The position numbers and the translations under genes are program-made. DNA of 64,000 bases, from the NCBI RefSeq assembly GCF_009604385.1, contig NZ_WEGJ01000014.1:1-64000 (forward strand), given 5' to 3'. Below are positions 24,708-32,127 of this stretch, piece after piece. The stretch's first letter is position 1. The number at the start of each line of letters is the position of its first letter. Source of the stretch: Streptomyces smaragdinus (GTDB taxonomy: Bacteria; Actinomycetota; Actinomycetes; Streptomycetales; Streptomycetaceae). Below the pieces are notes generated by a model. The model ran no database searches and was not told the DNA's origin. It was given only the letters and a program-made list of their open reading frames with translations.

Positions 24708-26057
24708 GTGCGTATGCCAGCCGTCGGCCACGCGCTGATCGCGGGCGCCGCGGTCTGTGCCCTCTGCTGCGCCGCCCCCGCCGTCGTCGGCTGGTCGCGT
24801 ACGCCGTGGGGCACCGTGCTGCTGCTGGCGGGGCTGTACGCGCTGTGCGAGCCGGTGTGGCGGGTGATCCAGGGGGGATCCGAGGGGCTCGCCGGCTTCT
24901 ACCCGGTGCTGCTCGCCGCGGCCTTCCTGCTGGAGCCCGCGCAGGCGGCCCTGGTGGCCGTGCCGGGTGCCCTCCTCGCGCCGGTGCGGGGCGAGCCCGT
25001 CGCCGCCCGGCGGATCTGGCGCGCCGCCCAGCTCTCCCTGGGCACCGCCGCCGCGGCCGGCGCCGCCTGGCGGCTGCTGGGGGACGGGAGGCTCGACCGC
25101 CCGGCGTTCCCCTCGCTGCTGCTGCCGGGGCTCGCGGTCGCCCTGGTGTTCTGCCTGGCCGTCGGGCTGCTCGAGGCCGCCGTGCTGGCCGCCGCCGAGC
25201 GCCGTCCGCCGCGCGCCGCGCTGCGCGCCCTGCCGGGCAGCGTGCCGCCGTATCTGGTGCACGGGCTGGCGGGGCTGATGATGGCGGTGCTCTGGCACAG
25301 CCGGTACGGGCCGGTCAGCGCGCTGTTCGTGCTGCTGCCGATGCACATCTCCTGCTGGGTCTTCGACCGGTACCACCGCGAGCGCGCCGCCCACCAGGCG
25401 ACGATCCGCGCGCTGGTGCACGCGGTGGACATCAAGGACCGCTACACCCGCGGCCACAGCGAGCGCGTCGGCCGCGCCTCGGTGCTCATCGGCCGCGAGC
25501 TCGGGCTGGCGGAGGACCGCCAGGAGGTGCTGCGCTTCGCCGGCATCCTGCACGACGTCGGCAAGCTCGGGGTGCCCACGCGCATCCTGCGCAAGGACGG
25601 GCCGCTCACGGACGACGAGCGCCGGATCATCCAGCTGCATCCCGAGTACGGGCACGAGATGGTGCGCGGCATCGGCTTCCTGGAGGACGCCCGCGCCGCG
25701 ATCCTGCACCACCACGAGCGGCTGGACGGGCGCGGCTACCCGTACGGGCTGGCCGGGACGCAGATCCCGGAGTTCGCGCGGGTGGTGGCCGTGGCGGACG
25801 CCTTCGACGCGATGACGTCGACGCGCAGCTACAGCCGGGCGCGGGCGGTGCCGGCGGCGCTGGCGGAGCTGCAGGCCTGCGCGGGGCGGCAGTTCGACCC
25901 GAGGATGGTGCGCGCGCTGGTCCGGGCCGTCGGGCGGCACGGGTGGCACGCGGCGGTCACCTCCGACGAGACGGCGCTCCCCGCCGCGACCGTCTGCAAA
26001 AACGCTTCCGCTACGGAAAGTGACGATCGTCCGACCCGGAGCGAGGGCGCCCGATGA
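24708..26057 (+). CDS. Membrane-anchored HD-GYP-domain phosphodiesterase-like protein
   Basis: About 449 residues. The start is uncertain among GTG 24699, GTG 24708 (10 bp after GAGGAG) and ATG 24714. Some six hydrophobic helices fill residues ~5-220. The cytoplasmic HD-GYP domain follows: 'HSERVGR', 'GILHDVGKLGVP', 'HPEYGHEMV', 'ILHHHERLDGRGYPYGLAG'. HD-GYP enzymes typically hydrolyse cyclic-di-GMP; metal ligands and the GYP motif are intact, so activity is plausible. It shares an ATGA junction with the next gene. Confidence 0.88.
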   Translation: MRMPAVGHALIAGAAVCALCCAAPAVVGWSRTPWGTVLLLAGLYALCEPVWRVIQGGSEGLAGFYPVLLAAAFLLEPAQAALVAVPGALLAPVRGEPVAARRIWRAAQLSLGTAAAAGAAWRLLGDGRLDRPAFPSLLLPGLAVALVFCLAVGLLEAAVLAAAERRPPRAALRALPGSVPPYLVHGLAGLMMAVLWHSRYGPVSALFVLLPMHISCWVFDRYHRERAAHQATIRALVHAVDIKDRYTRGHSERVGRASVLIGRELGLAEDRQEVLRFAGILHDVGKLGVPTRILRKDGPLTDDERRIIQLHPEYGHEMVRGIGFLEDARAAILHHHERLDGRGYPYGLAGTQIPEFARVVAVADAFDAMTSTRSYSRARAVPAALAELQACAGRQFDPRMVRALVRAVGRHGWHAAVTSDETALPAATVCKNASATESDDRPTRSEGAR

Positions 26058-27388
26058 CCGCCGTCCCCGCCCCGGCCGCCCCCGCCCCCCTCGTTCCCGA
26101 GTACGCCCGCACCCGCATCCCCACCGCCGCGGGCCTGGCCGGTGCCGCCGCCGGCGCGCTCACCCTCCTGGGCCTCGGCTGGACGTTCTGGCACGGCCTG
26201 CGCCAGCCACACCTGGCCGCCGCCTTCGCCGCGCTGATCGTCGCCGGCGAGCTCGCCGCGTCCCGCACCGGCGAACGCCACACCGCCCCCCTGGCCACCG
26301 CCGGCGCCCTGGCGTACGCGCTGCTCGGGGAGTGCGCCGGAACGCCGGCCGCCCACGGGGTCCCGCAGATCGTCGCCGTCGTCTCCACGGCTACCCTCGC
26401 CGGCGCCGTCCCCCGCGTCGCCCGCGTCCGCGGCCCGTTCGTCGCCGACCAGCTGACCCGCCGGGTGCTGGCCACGGCGTTCGCCGCCACCTGCTTCCAG
26501 CCCCTGTTCACCACCGGCGCCCTCGGCCGTCTCACCGGCGGCAGCGGCCCCGCGTACGCCCTCTGCCTGGTGCTCGTCCTGGCCCTGACCGCCCTGTGCG
26601 ACGCGGTGCTCGGCGCCGCCCTGGCCCGGTCCCGCAACGGCTGGCCCTTCGTCCCCCTGCTGCGCGACGAGCTGCGGGCGCTGCGGGGGATCGGCTCCGC
26701 GATGGTGGCCACCGGCGCGGTGATGGCCCTGGCGGTGGCCGTGGCGGGCGCGTGGGCGCTGCCCGTGTTCAGCCTGCCGCTGCTGCTCACCCAGCTGCAG
26801 TTCCGCCGGTATGCGGCCGTACGCCGCACCTACCGCCAGACCATCGCCTCCCTGGCCCGCGCCACCGAGATCGCCGGCTACACCCCGGCCGGCCACGCCC
26901 GCCGGGTCGCCGCCCTCAGCCGGGCCGTGGGGCGTGAGCTGGGGCTGGCCGAGGCGGAGCTGGACGTGCTGGAGCAGGCGGCGCTCATGCACGACATCGG
27001 CCAGCTGTCCCTCGTCGACCCCGTGCCCGAGGGCGCCACCCAGCCCCTCGCGGCCACCGACCGGCGGCGCATCGCGCTCCTCGGGTCCGCCGTGGTGCGC
27101 CGGACCGGCGTCGGGACGGCCGTCGCGCGGATCGTGGAGCGGCAGGCCGATCCGTATCGTGACCAGCCGCTGGCCGCGCGTATCGTACGGGCGGCCAACG
27201 ACTACGACGACCTCGCCGCGGGCAGCCGTCTCCTGCGGCCGCTGCACGCCCTGGAGCGGCTGCGGCTGGACACGGCGAGCACCTACGACCCGAGGGTGGT
27301 GGGGGCGCTGCACGGGGTAGTGACCCGGGTAGCCGGGGGGCCCGCGGACGGTGCGGGGCGGGCGGTCGACCGGGGAACCGATCGGTAA
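26054..27388 (+). CDS. Membrane HD-domain protein, degenerate HD-GYP
   Basis: A 444-residue protein, with ATG 26054 overlapping the previous stop. The layout copies the upstream protein: hydrophobic helices through residue ~250, then an HD domain ('GHARRVAALSRAVGRELGLAEAELDVLEQAALMHDIGQLSL'). The HDxGK lysine is Gln, and the HHE..GRGYP segment has become 'VERQADPYRDQPL', so the GYP motif is lost. It is probably inactive as a phosphodiesterase and may be a regulatory partner of the upstream enzyme. Confidence 0.82.
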   Translation: MTAVPAPAAPAPLVPEYARTRIPTAAGLAGAAAGALTLLGLGWTFWHGLRQPHLAAAFAALIVAGELAASRTGERHTAPLATAGALAYALLGECAGTPAAHGVPQIVAVVSTATLAGAVPRVARVRGPFVADQLTRRVLATAFAATCFQPLFTTGALGRLTGGSGPAYALCLVLVLALTALCDAVLGAALARSRNGWPFVPLLRDELRALRGIGSAMVATGAVMALAVAVAGAWALPVFSLPLLLTQLQFRRYAAVRRTYRQTIASLARATEIAGYTPAGHARRVAALSRAVGRELGLAEAELDVLEQAALMHDIGQLSLVDPVPEGATQPLAATDRRRIALLGSAVVRRTGVGTAVARIVERQADPYRDQPLAARIVRAANDYDDLAAGSRLLRPLHALERLRLDTASTYDPRVVGALHGVVTRVAGGPADGAGRAVDRGTDR

Positions 27389-27417
27389 GGAGCGGGGGTC
27401 AGGCGCGGCATGGTTGG

Positions 27418-28437
27418 ATGCGAATCGTGAGGATATTCGGCAAAGGACGGCATCGGCCCTCCGCCTCGTGGCGGCAGGCGACCGACCGGGCCTTCACGCT
27501 GATCGGCGACGGGCGGTACGAGGACGCCGGCGCCCTGCTCACCCGGGCCGCGGATCTGGAGCCGTGGCTCTCCGAGTCCTGGTTCAACCTCGCGCTGCTG
27601 CACAAGTTCCGGCACGACTGGGAGCAGGCCAGGGCCGCCGGTCTGCGTGCCGTCGCGCTGCTGGACCGGGCCACCGGGGCGCCCGACTGGTGGAACGTCG
27701 GCATCGCGGCCACCGCGCTGCAGGACTGGCCGCTGGCCCGCCGCGCCTGGCAGGCGTTCGGGCTGCGCGTGCCCGGGACCGGGACCCCCGGCGGCGACCC
27801 CGACCGGCCGGAGTCGCTGGAGCCGCTCGGCATGGACCTGGGCAGCGCTGCCGTACGGCTGTCGCCGGAGGGCGAGGCGGAGGTCGTCTGGGGGCGGCGG
27901 CTGGACCCGGCGCGCATCGAGGTGCACAGCATCCCGCTGCCCTCCTCCGGACGGCGCTGGGGCGAGGTCGTGCTGCATGATGGGGTGCCGCACGGCGAGC
28001 GGGCCACCGCCGCCGGGCACACGTACCCCGTGTTCGACGAGATAGAGCTCTGGGCGCCTTCCCCGACGCCCACCTGGGTCGTCCTGCTGGAGGCCGCCAC
28101 CGAGGCCGACCGCGACGCGCTGGAGGACCTCGCCGCCGACGCCGGGTACGCGGCGGAGGACTGGTCGTCGTCCGTCCGGCTGCTGTGCCGCACCTGCTCC
28201 GAGAGCCGGATGCCGGCCGCGGAGGGCGGCACCTCGCAGGCCGGCCTGCTCGACCCGCACGACCACAGCGAGCCCGGCCACCCCGGACCGCTGCTGCACC
28301 GCACGGAGAGCCTGTGGGTCCCGGAGCGCGAGTGCGGCATAGCCGCGCCCGCCGGACTGGTGCGGGGGCTGCTGGACAGCTGGGCGGCCGACAGCCCGGA
28401 CAGCAGGGACTGGCGGGATCTGGAGGAGGTCGGCTGA
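27418..28437 (+). CDS. TPR-containing conserved protein
   Basis: A 339-residue soluble protein starting at ATG 27418 (MRIVRIFGKG). Residues ~18-110 hold two to three TPR-like helical pairs ('AFTLIGDGRYEDAGALLTRAADLEP', 'SWFNLALLHKFRHDWEQARAAGLRAVALL'). The rest is a less familiar alpha/beta region containing a CXXC pair (CRTCSES) near residue 260. No clear SD is visible. Conserved in Streptomyces at this place by my recollection; function unknown. Confidence 0.78.
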   Translation: MRIVRIFGKGRHRPSASWRQATDRAFTLIGDGRYEDAGALLTRAADLEPWLSESWFNLALLHKFRHDWEQARAAGLRAVALLDRATGAPDWWNVGIAATALQDWPLARRAWQAFGLRVPGTGTPGGDPDRPESLEPLGMDLGSAAVRLSPEGEAEVVWGRRLDPARIEVHSIPLPSSGRRWGEVVLHDGVPHGERATAAGHTYPVFDEIELWAPSPTPTWVVLLEAATEADRDALEDLAADAGYAAEDWSSSVRLLCRTCSESRMPAAEGGTSQAGLLDPHDHSEPGHPGPLLHRTESLWVPERECGIAAPAGLVRGLLDSWAADSPDSRDWRDLEEVG

Positions 28438-28512
28438 CGATCCGGGACCGGGCTGTCCGTGGGGCCGCGTACTCTTGTTCCTCAACCAGGATGGACCCGG
28501 AAGGCGTAACGG

Positions 28513-29148
28513 ATGACTCAGCACGCTCAGGTGGAGGACCCCTCGTCCGAGGAGGTGTACGTCGACGACGTCACGGACGCCGAGGCCCGGGAGGCGGCCT
28601 TCCGCGAGCGCGGCACGGTCCGGCCGATCACGGTCGTCGGCAACCCGGTGCTGCACCGTGAGTGCCGTGACGTCACGGACTTCGGCGACGAGCTGGCGAC
28701 GCTGGTCGACGACATGTTCGCCAGCCAGCGGGCCGCGGAGGGCGTGGGCCTGGCGGCCAACCAGATCGGCGTGGACCTGAAGGTCTTCGTCTACGACTGC
28801 CCGGACGACGACGGCGTGCGCCACGTCGGCGCGGTGTGCAATCCGGTCCTGGACGAGCTGCCCGCGGAGCTCCGCCGGCTCGACGACTCCAACGAGGGCT
28901 GTCTGTCCGTCCCCGGCGCCTACGCCGAGCTGCCCCGCCCCGACTACGCGGTGGTGCGCGGCCAGGACATGCGCGGCGAGCCGGTCGTCGTGCGCGGCAC
29001 GGGCTATCTCGCCCGCTGCCTGCAGCACGAGACGGACCATCTGTACGGGCGGCTCTACATCGACCGGCTGTCCAAGCGGGACCGCAAGGACGCGCTGAAG
29101 CAGATGGCGGAGCGCACCCCGCGGTACGAGACGGTGCCCAACGACTGA
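28513..29148 (+). CDS. def: Peptide deformylase
   Basis: A 211-residue deformylase removing the N-formyl group from nascent proteins. All three motifs are intact: GVGLAANQIG (motif I), EGCLS (motif II, metal Cys) and QHETDHL (motif III, HEXXH). An acidic ~35-residue N-terminal extension precedes the catalytic core, common in actinobacteria. ATG 28513 follows GGAAGG. Confidence 0.95.
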   Translation: MTQHAQVEDPSSEEVYVDDVTDAEAREAAFRERGTVRPITVVGNPVLHRECRDVTDFGDELATLVDDMFASQRAAEGVGLAANQIGVDLKVFVYDCPDDDGVRHVGAVCNPVLDELPAELRRLDDSNEGCLSVPGAYAELPRPDYAVVRGQDMRGEPVVVRGTGYLARCLQHETDHLYGRLYIDRLSKRDRKDALKQMAERTPRYETVPND

Positions 29149-29285
29149 CGGTTGACCCCGGGTTGCCGCGCGGTTGCGCGGGCGGACCAGACCTCTGACC
29201 GGTTCTACGATCTGTTGACGTGGCCCTGCCGGACCGACACGCTCGAACGCGCCCCCTATCCCTCCCGTATTCACGGAGGTGCGTT

Positions 29286-30023
29286 TTGATACAACGTACC
29301 GTCAGACTTCTGATCTCCGCGGTGCTCCTTGCCGTCGCGGCCATCGGCGGCACCGTCGTCACGGCCGGCACGGCGCACGCGGACGAGTGCTACACCTGGA
29401 GCAGGACCCTGCGCGAGGGCACGTCCGGTGCGGACGTGACCCAGCTGCAGATCCGGGTGGCCGGCCATGTCGCCTACGGCGAGGTCCTCGCCCTCGACGG
29501 CTCCTTCGGTCCCGCGACGAAGGCGGCCGTCACCCGGTTCCAGGCGGCCTACGGGCTCGCCGCGGACGGGATCGCCGGTCCGAACACGTACGCCGCCCTG
29601 TACTCGCTGCAGGACGCGGACTGTACGCCGGCGCACTTCACGTACGCCGAGATGAACAGGTGCAACAGCACATGGAGCGGCGGATCCGTGTCCGCCGCGA
29701 CGGCCAAGGAGAATTCCAAGCGCACCATGTGGAAGCTCGAGGCCATGCGCAGGGCGCTCGGCAGTGTGCCGATCACCATCTCCAGCGGCTTCCGTTCCCT
29801 CAGCTGCAACAGCGCTGTCGGCGGCTCCGCCGGCAGCCGGCACACCTACGGCGACGCGGCCGACATGACCGGTTCGCCGTCGTTCTGCACGCTGGCCCAG
29901 CGGGCCCGCTACCACGGCTTCAACACGATCCTCGGCCCGGGCTACCCGGACCACGGGGACCACGTGCACGTGGACAGCAAGGGCAGCCGGACCTGGGCGG
30001 CGCCCAACTGCGGCGTCGGCTGA
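29286..30023 (+). CDS. Secreted peptidoglycan-binding M15-family D-Ala-D-Ala peptidase
   Basis: A 245-residue protein. TTG 29286 is chosen because GGAGG lies 6 bp upstream and the product then starts with a normal signal peptide (MIQRTVRLLISAVLLAVAA..., cleavage after AHA near residue 35). A PG_binding_1 domain follows ('GTSGADVTQLQIRV...LDGSFGPATKAAVTRFQAAYGL'), then a peptidase M15_3 domain with 'SGFRS', 'SRHTYGDAADM' and 'HGDHVHVD', which carry the zinc ligands. It acts on the cell wall. Confidence 0.9.
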   Translation: MIQRTVRLLISAVLLAVAAIGGTVVTAGTAHADECYTWSRTLREGTSGADVTQLQIRVAGHVAYGEVLALDGSFGPATKAAVTRFQAAYGLAADGIAGPNTYAALYSLQDADCTPAHFTYAEMNRCNSTWSGGSVSAATAKENSKRTMWKLEAMRRALGSVPITISSGFRSLSCNSAVGGSAGSRHTYGDAADMTGSPSFCTLAQRARYHGFNTILGPGYPDHGDHVHVDSKGSRTWAAPNCGVG

Positions 30024-30041
30024 GCGGCACCCCGATCCACC

Positions 30042-30075
30042 GGTGCGCCCGCCCGTGACCGCGGGCGGGCGCACC
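30042..30075 (+). terminator. Terminator after the M15 peptidase gene
   Basis: GGTGCGCCCGCCCG / CGGGCGGGCGCACC, a 14-bp perfect stem, 18 bp past the stop. Confidence 0.85.
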
Positions 30076-30124
30076 ACCCCCTCTCCCCGTACAGCCCGAT
30101 CCCGTACCGACTGGGAGACACCCG

Positions 30125-31096
30125 GTGCGCCACATACCCCCCGCCGTCGCCACGGCCGCCGTCCTCGTCCTGACCCTGCTGACCGCCTGCACCGGTGAGG
30201 ACCCCGCCGCCGCCCCCGTGCCCACGGGCGGCCCCGCGCAGAATCCCGCGAAGGCGGTCGCCGTCGAGCACAGCCTGTCCGAGGGCCTGAGCTTCCCCGT
30301 GGAGCGCTACGAGATCTCCGACGCGGACCAGCGGATCCTGGAGCGGGCGCTGGACACCCTCGCCCGCCGGTGCATGGACCGCTACGGCCTGGACTACGTC
30401 CCCGCCCACGTCGCGAAGGCCACCAACGCCGGCCCGTACACGTACCTCTACGGCGTGGACGACCCGGTGGTCGCCGCCGAGTACGGCTATATGGACCCCC
30501 GCGGTCTGGACCCTGCCGCGTACCGGCCGGCCCGCGCCCGGGAGCTGACCGAGGACGAGCAGCTGGTCATGTACGGGATCCAGGAGGAGCTCGACACCGG
30601 GGAACTGCCCACCACCCTGGAGGAGTCCGAGGCCATGAAGGGCCCCGTCTTCCACGGGAAGCAGGTCCCGGTGACGGGCTGCATGGGCGACTCGCAGCTG
30701 CGTATCAACCGGCCGGACAAGGGCTGGATCGACCCGACCTCCCTGGGCAGCCTCCAGGAGGACGCCGCCCAGGAGGCGGACGACGACCCCCGGGTGAAGG
30801 CGCTGCTCGGCGAGTGGTCGGCGTGCATGGCCGGGCACGGGTACCGGGTGAAGAGCCCGCTCACCGCACGCGACGAGCTGAAGGTGAACGGCGACAGGAA
30901 GCTGAAGCAGGCGATCAGGGCGGCCGTGCAGGACGTGGCCTGCAAGACGGAGACGGACCTGGTGAAGCGCTGGGCCGCGGTGGACGCCGAGTACCAGAAG
31001 AAGGTCATCGGCGAACACCGCGACTACCTGCGCAAGCTCACCGAGCAGCAGCGGGAGACCGTGCAGCGGGCCCGTGAAGTGCTCGGTCCGCAGTAG
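30125..31096 (+). CDS. Putative secreted lipoprotein, function unknown
   Basis: A 323-residue protein from GTG 30125 (GGGAG upstream). The lipoprotein signal peptide ends in LLTAC with the lipidated Cys22, followed by an Ala/Pro/Thr-rich spacer. The mature part is mostly helical and charged, with several cysteines (e.g. 'ARRCMDRYGLDY', 'VTGCMGDS', 'WSACMAGHGY', 'DVACKTE') that could form disulfides. It recalls Streptomyces lipoproteins with repeated 'CM..HG' motifs, but I cannot name a family. Its end meets nrdB tail to tail, 11 bp apart. Confidence 0.8.
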   Translation: MRHIPPAVATAAVLVLTLLTACTGEDPAAAPVPTGGPAQNPAKAVAVEHSLSEGLSFPVERYEISDADQRILERALDTLARRCMDRYGLDYVPAHVAKATNAGPYTYLYGVDDPVVAAEYGYMDPRGLDPAAYRPARARELTEDEQLVMYGIQEELDTGELPTTLEESEAMKGPVFHGKQVPVTGCMGDSQLRINRPDKGWIDPTSLGSLQEDAAQEADDDPRVKALLGEWSACMAGHGYRVKSPLTARDELKVNGDRKLKQAIRAAVQDVACKTETDLVKRWAAVDAEYQKKVIGEHRDYLRKLTEQQRETVQRAREVLGPQ

Positions 31097-31107
31097 CCGT
31101 ACGGACC

Positions 31108-32127
31108 TCAGAAGTCGTCGTCGAAGGCCACCGAGCCCTCGACGGCGACCTGGTAGGCCGAGGGGCGGCGCTCGAAGAAGTTCGTCAGCTCCTGGACGTC
31201 CTGCAGCTCCATGAACGCGAACGGGTTCTGCGAGCCGTACACCGGCGCCAGCCCCAGCCGGACCAGCCGCTGGTCGGCGACGCACCGCAGATACTCGCGC
31301 ATCGACTCCGTGTTCATCCCCGGCAGCCCCTCGCCGCACAGGTCGCGGGCGAACTGCAGCTCCGCCTCGACGGCCTCGTCCAGCATGGCCGTGACCCGCT
31401 CGCCCAGCTCCTCGTCGAACAGGTCGGGCTCCTCGGCGCGGACCGTGTCCACGACGTGGAAGGCGAAGTCCATGTGGCAGGACTCGTCGCGGAACACCCA
31501 GTTGGTGCCGGTGGCCAGCCCGTGCAGCAGACCGCGGCTGCGCAGCCAGTAGACGTAGGCGAAGGCGCCGTAGAAGAACAGGCCCTCGATGCAGGCGGCG
31601 AAGCAGATGAGGTTGAGCAGGAAGCGGCGGCGGTCCTCCTTGGTCTCCAGCCGCCGGATGTCCTCCACGGAGTCCATCCACCGGAAGCAGAACCGGGCCT
31701 TCTCGCGGATGGACGGGATGTTCTCGACCGCCGCGAAGGCCGCCGCGCGCTCGTCCGGGTCGGGCAGATAGGTGTCCAGCAGGGTCAGATAGAACTGGAC
31801 GTGCACGGCCTCCTCGAACAGCTGGCGGCTCAGATACAGGCGCGCCTCGGGGGAGTTGATGTGCTTGTACAGGGTGAGGACGAGATTGTTCGCGACGATC
31901 GAGTCGCCGGTCGCGAAGAACGCCACCAGCCGGCCGATCAGATGCTGCTCGCCCGGGGACAGCTTCGCCAGGTCGGCGACGTCCGAGTGGAGGTCCACCT
32001 CCTCGACGGTCCAGGTGTTCTTGATGGCGTCCCGGTAGCGCTCGTAGAACTCCGGGTAGCGCATGGGGCGCAGGGTGAGCTCGAAGCCCGGGTCGAGGAG
32101 GTTCTTGGTTGCGGCGGGGGCGGTCAC
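31108..32127 (-). CDS. nrdB: Ribonucleotide reductase class Ia, beta subunit
   Basis: A 339-residue R2 subunit that harbours the diiron-tyrosyl radical cofactor. 'QLFEEAVHVQFY' carries the Glu/His ligands and 'DESCHMDFAF' the second Glu/His pair; the C-terminal tail 'VEGSVAFDDDF' is the R1-binding peptide. GTG 32127 overlaps the nrdA TGA stop (GTGA), coupling the two. No nrdS-like gene follows nrdB; the next gene lies on the opposite strand. Confidence 0.94.
   Translation of the reverse strand: MTAPAATKNLLDPGFELTLRPMRYPEFYERYRDAIKNTWTVEEVDLHSDVADLAKLSPGEQHLIGRLVAFFATGDSIVANNLVLTLYKHINSPEARLYLSRQLFEEAVHVQFYLTLLDTYLPDPDERAAAFAAVENIPSIREKARFCFRWMDSVEDIRRLETKEDRRRFLLNLICFAACIEGLFFYGAFAYVYWLRSRGLLHGLATGTNWVFRDESCHMDFAFHVVDTVRAEEPDLFDEELGERVTAMLDEAVEAELQFARDLCGEGLPGMNTESMREYLRCVADQRLVRLGLAPVYGSQNPFAFMELQDVQELTNFFERRPSAYQVAVEGSVAFDDDF

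Noticed and set aside
29149..29285. c-di-AMP (ydaO) riboswitch before the M15 peptidase gene.
   Set aside because: Cell-wall hydrolase genes in Streptomyces often have one, but the gap is only ~137 bp and the conserved blocks are not visible.
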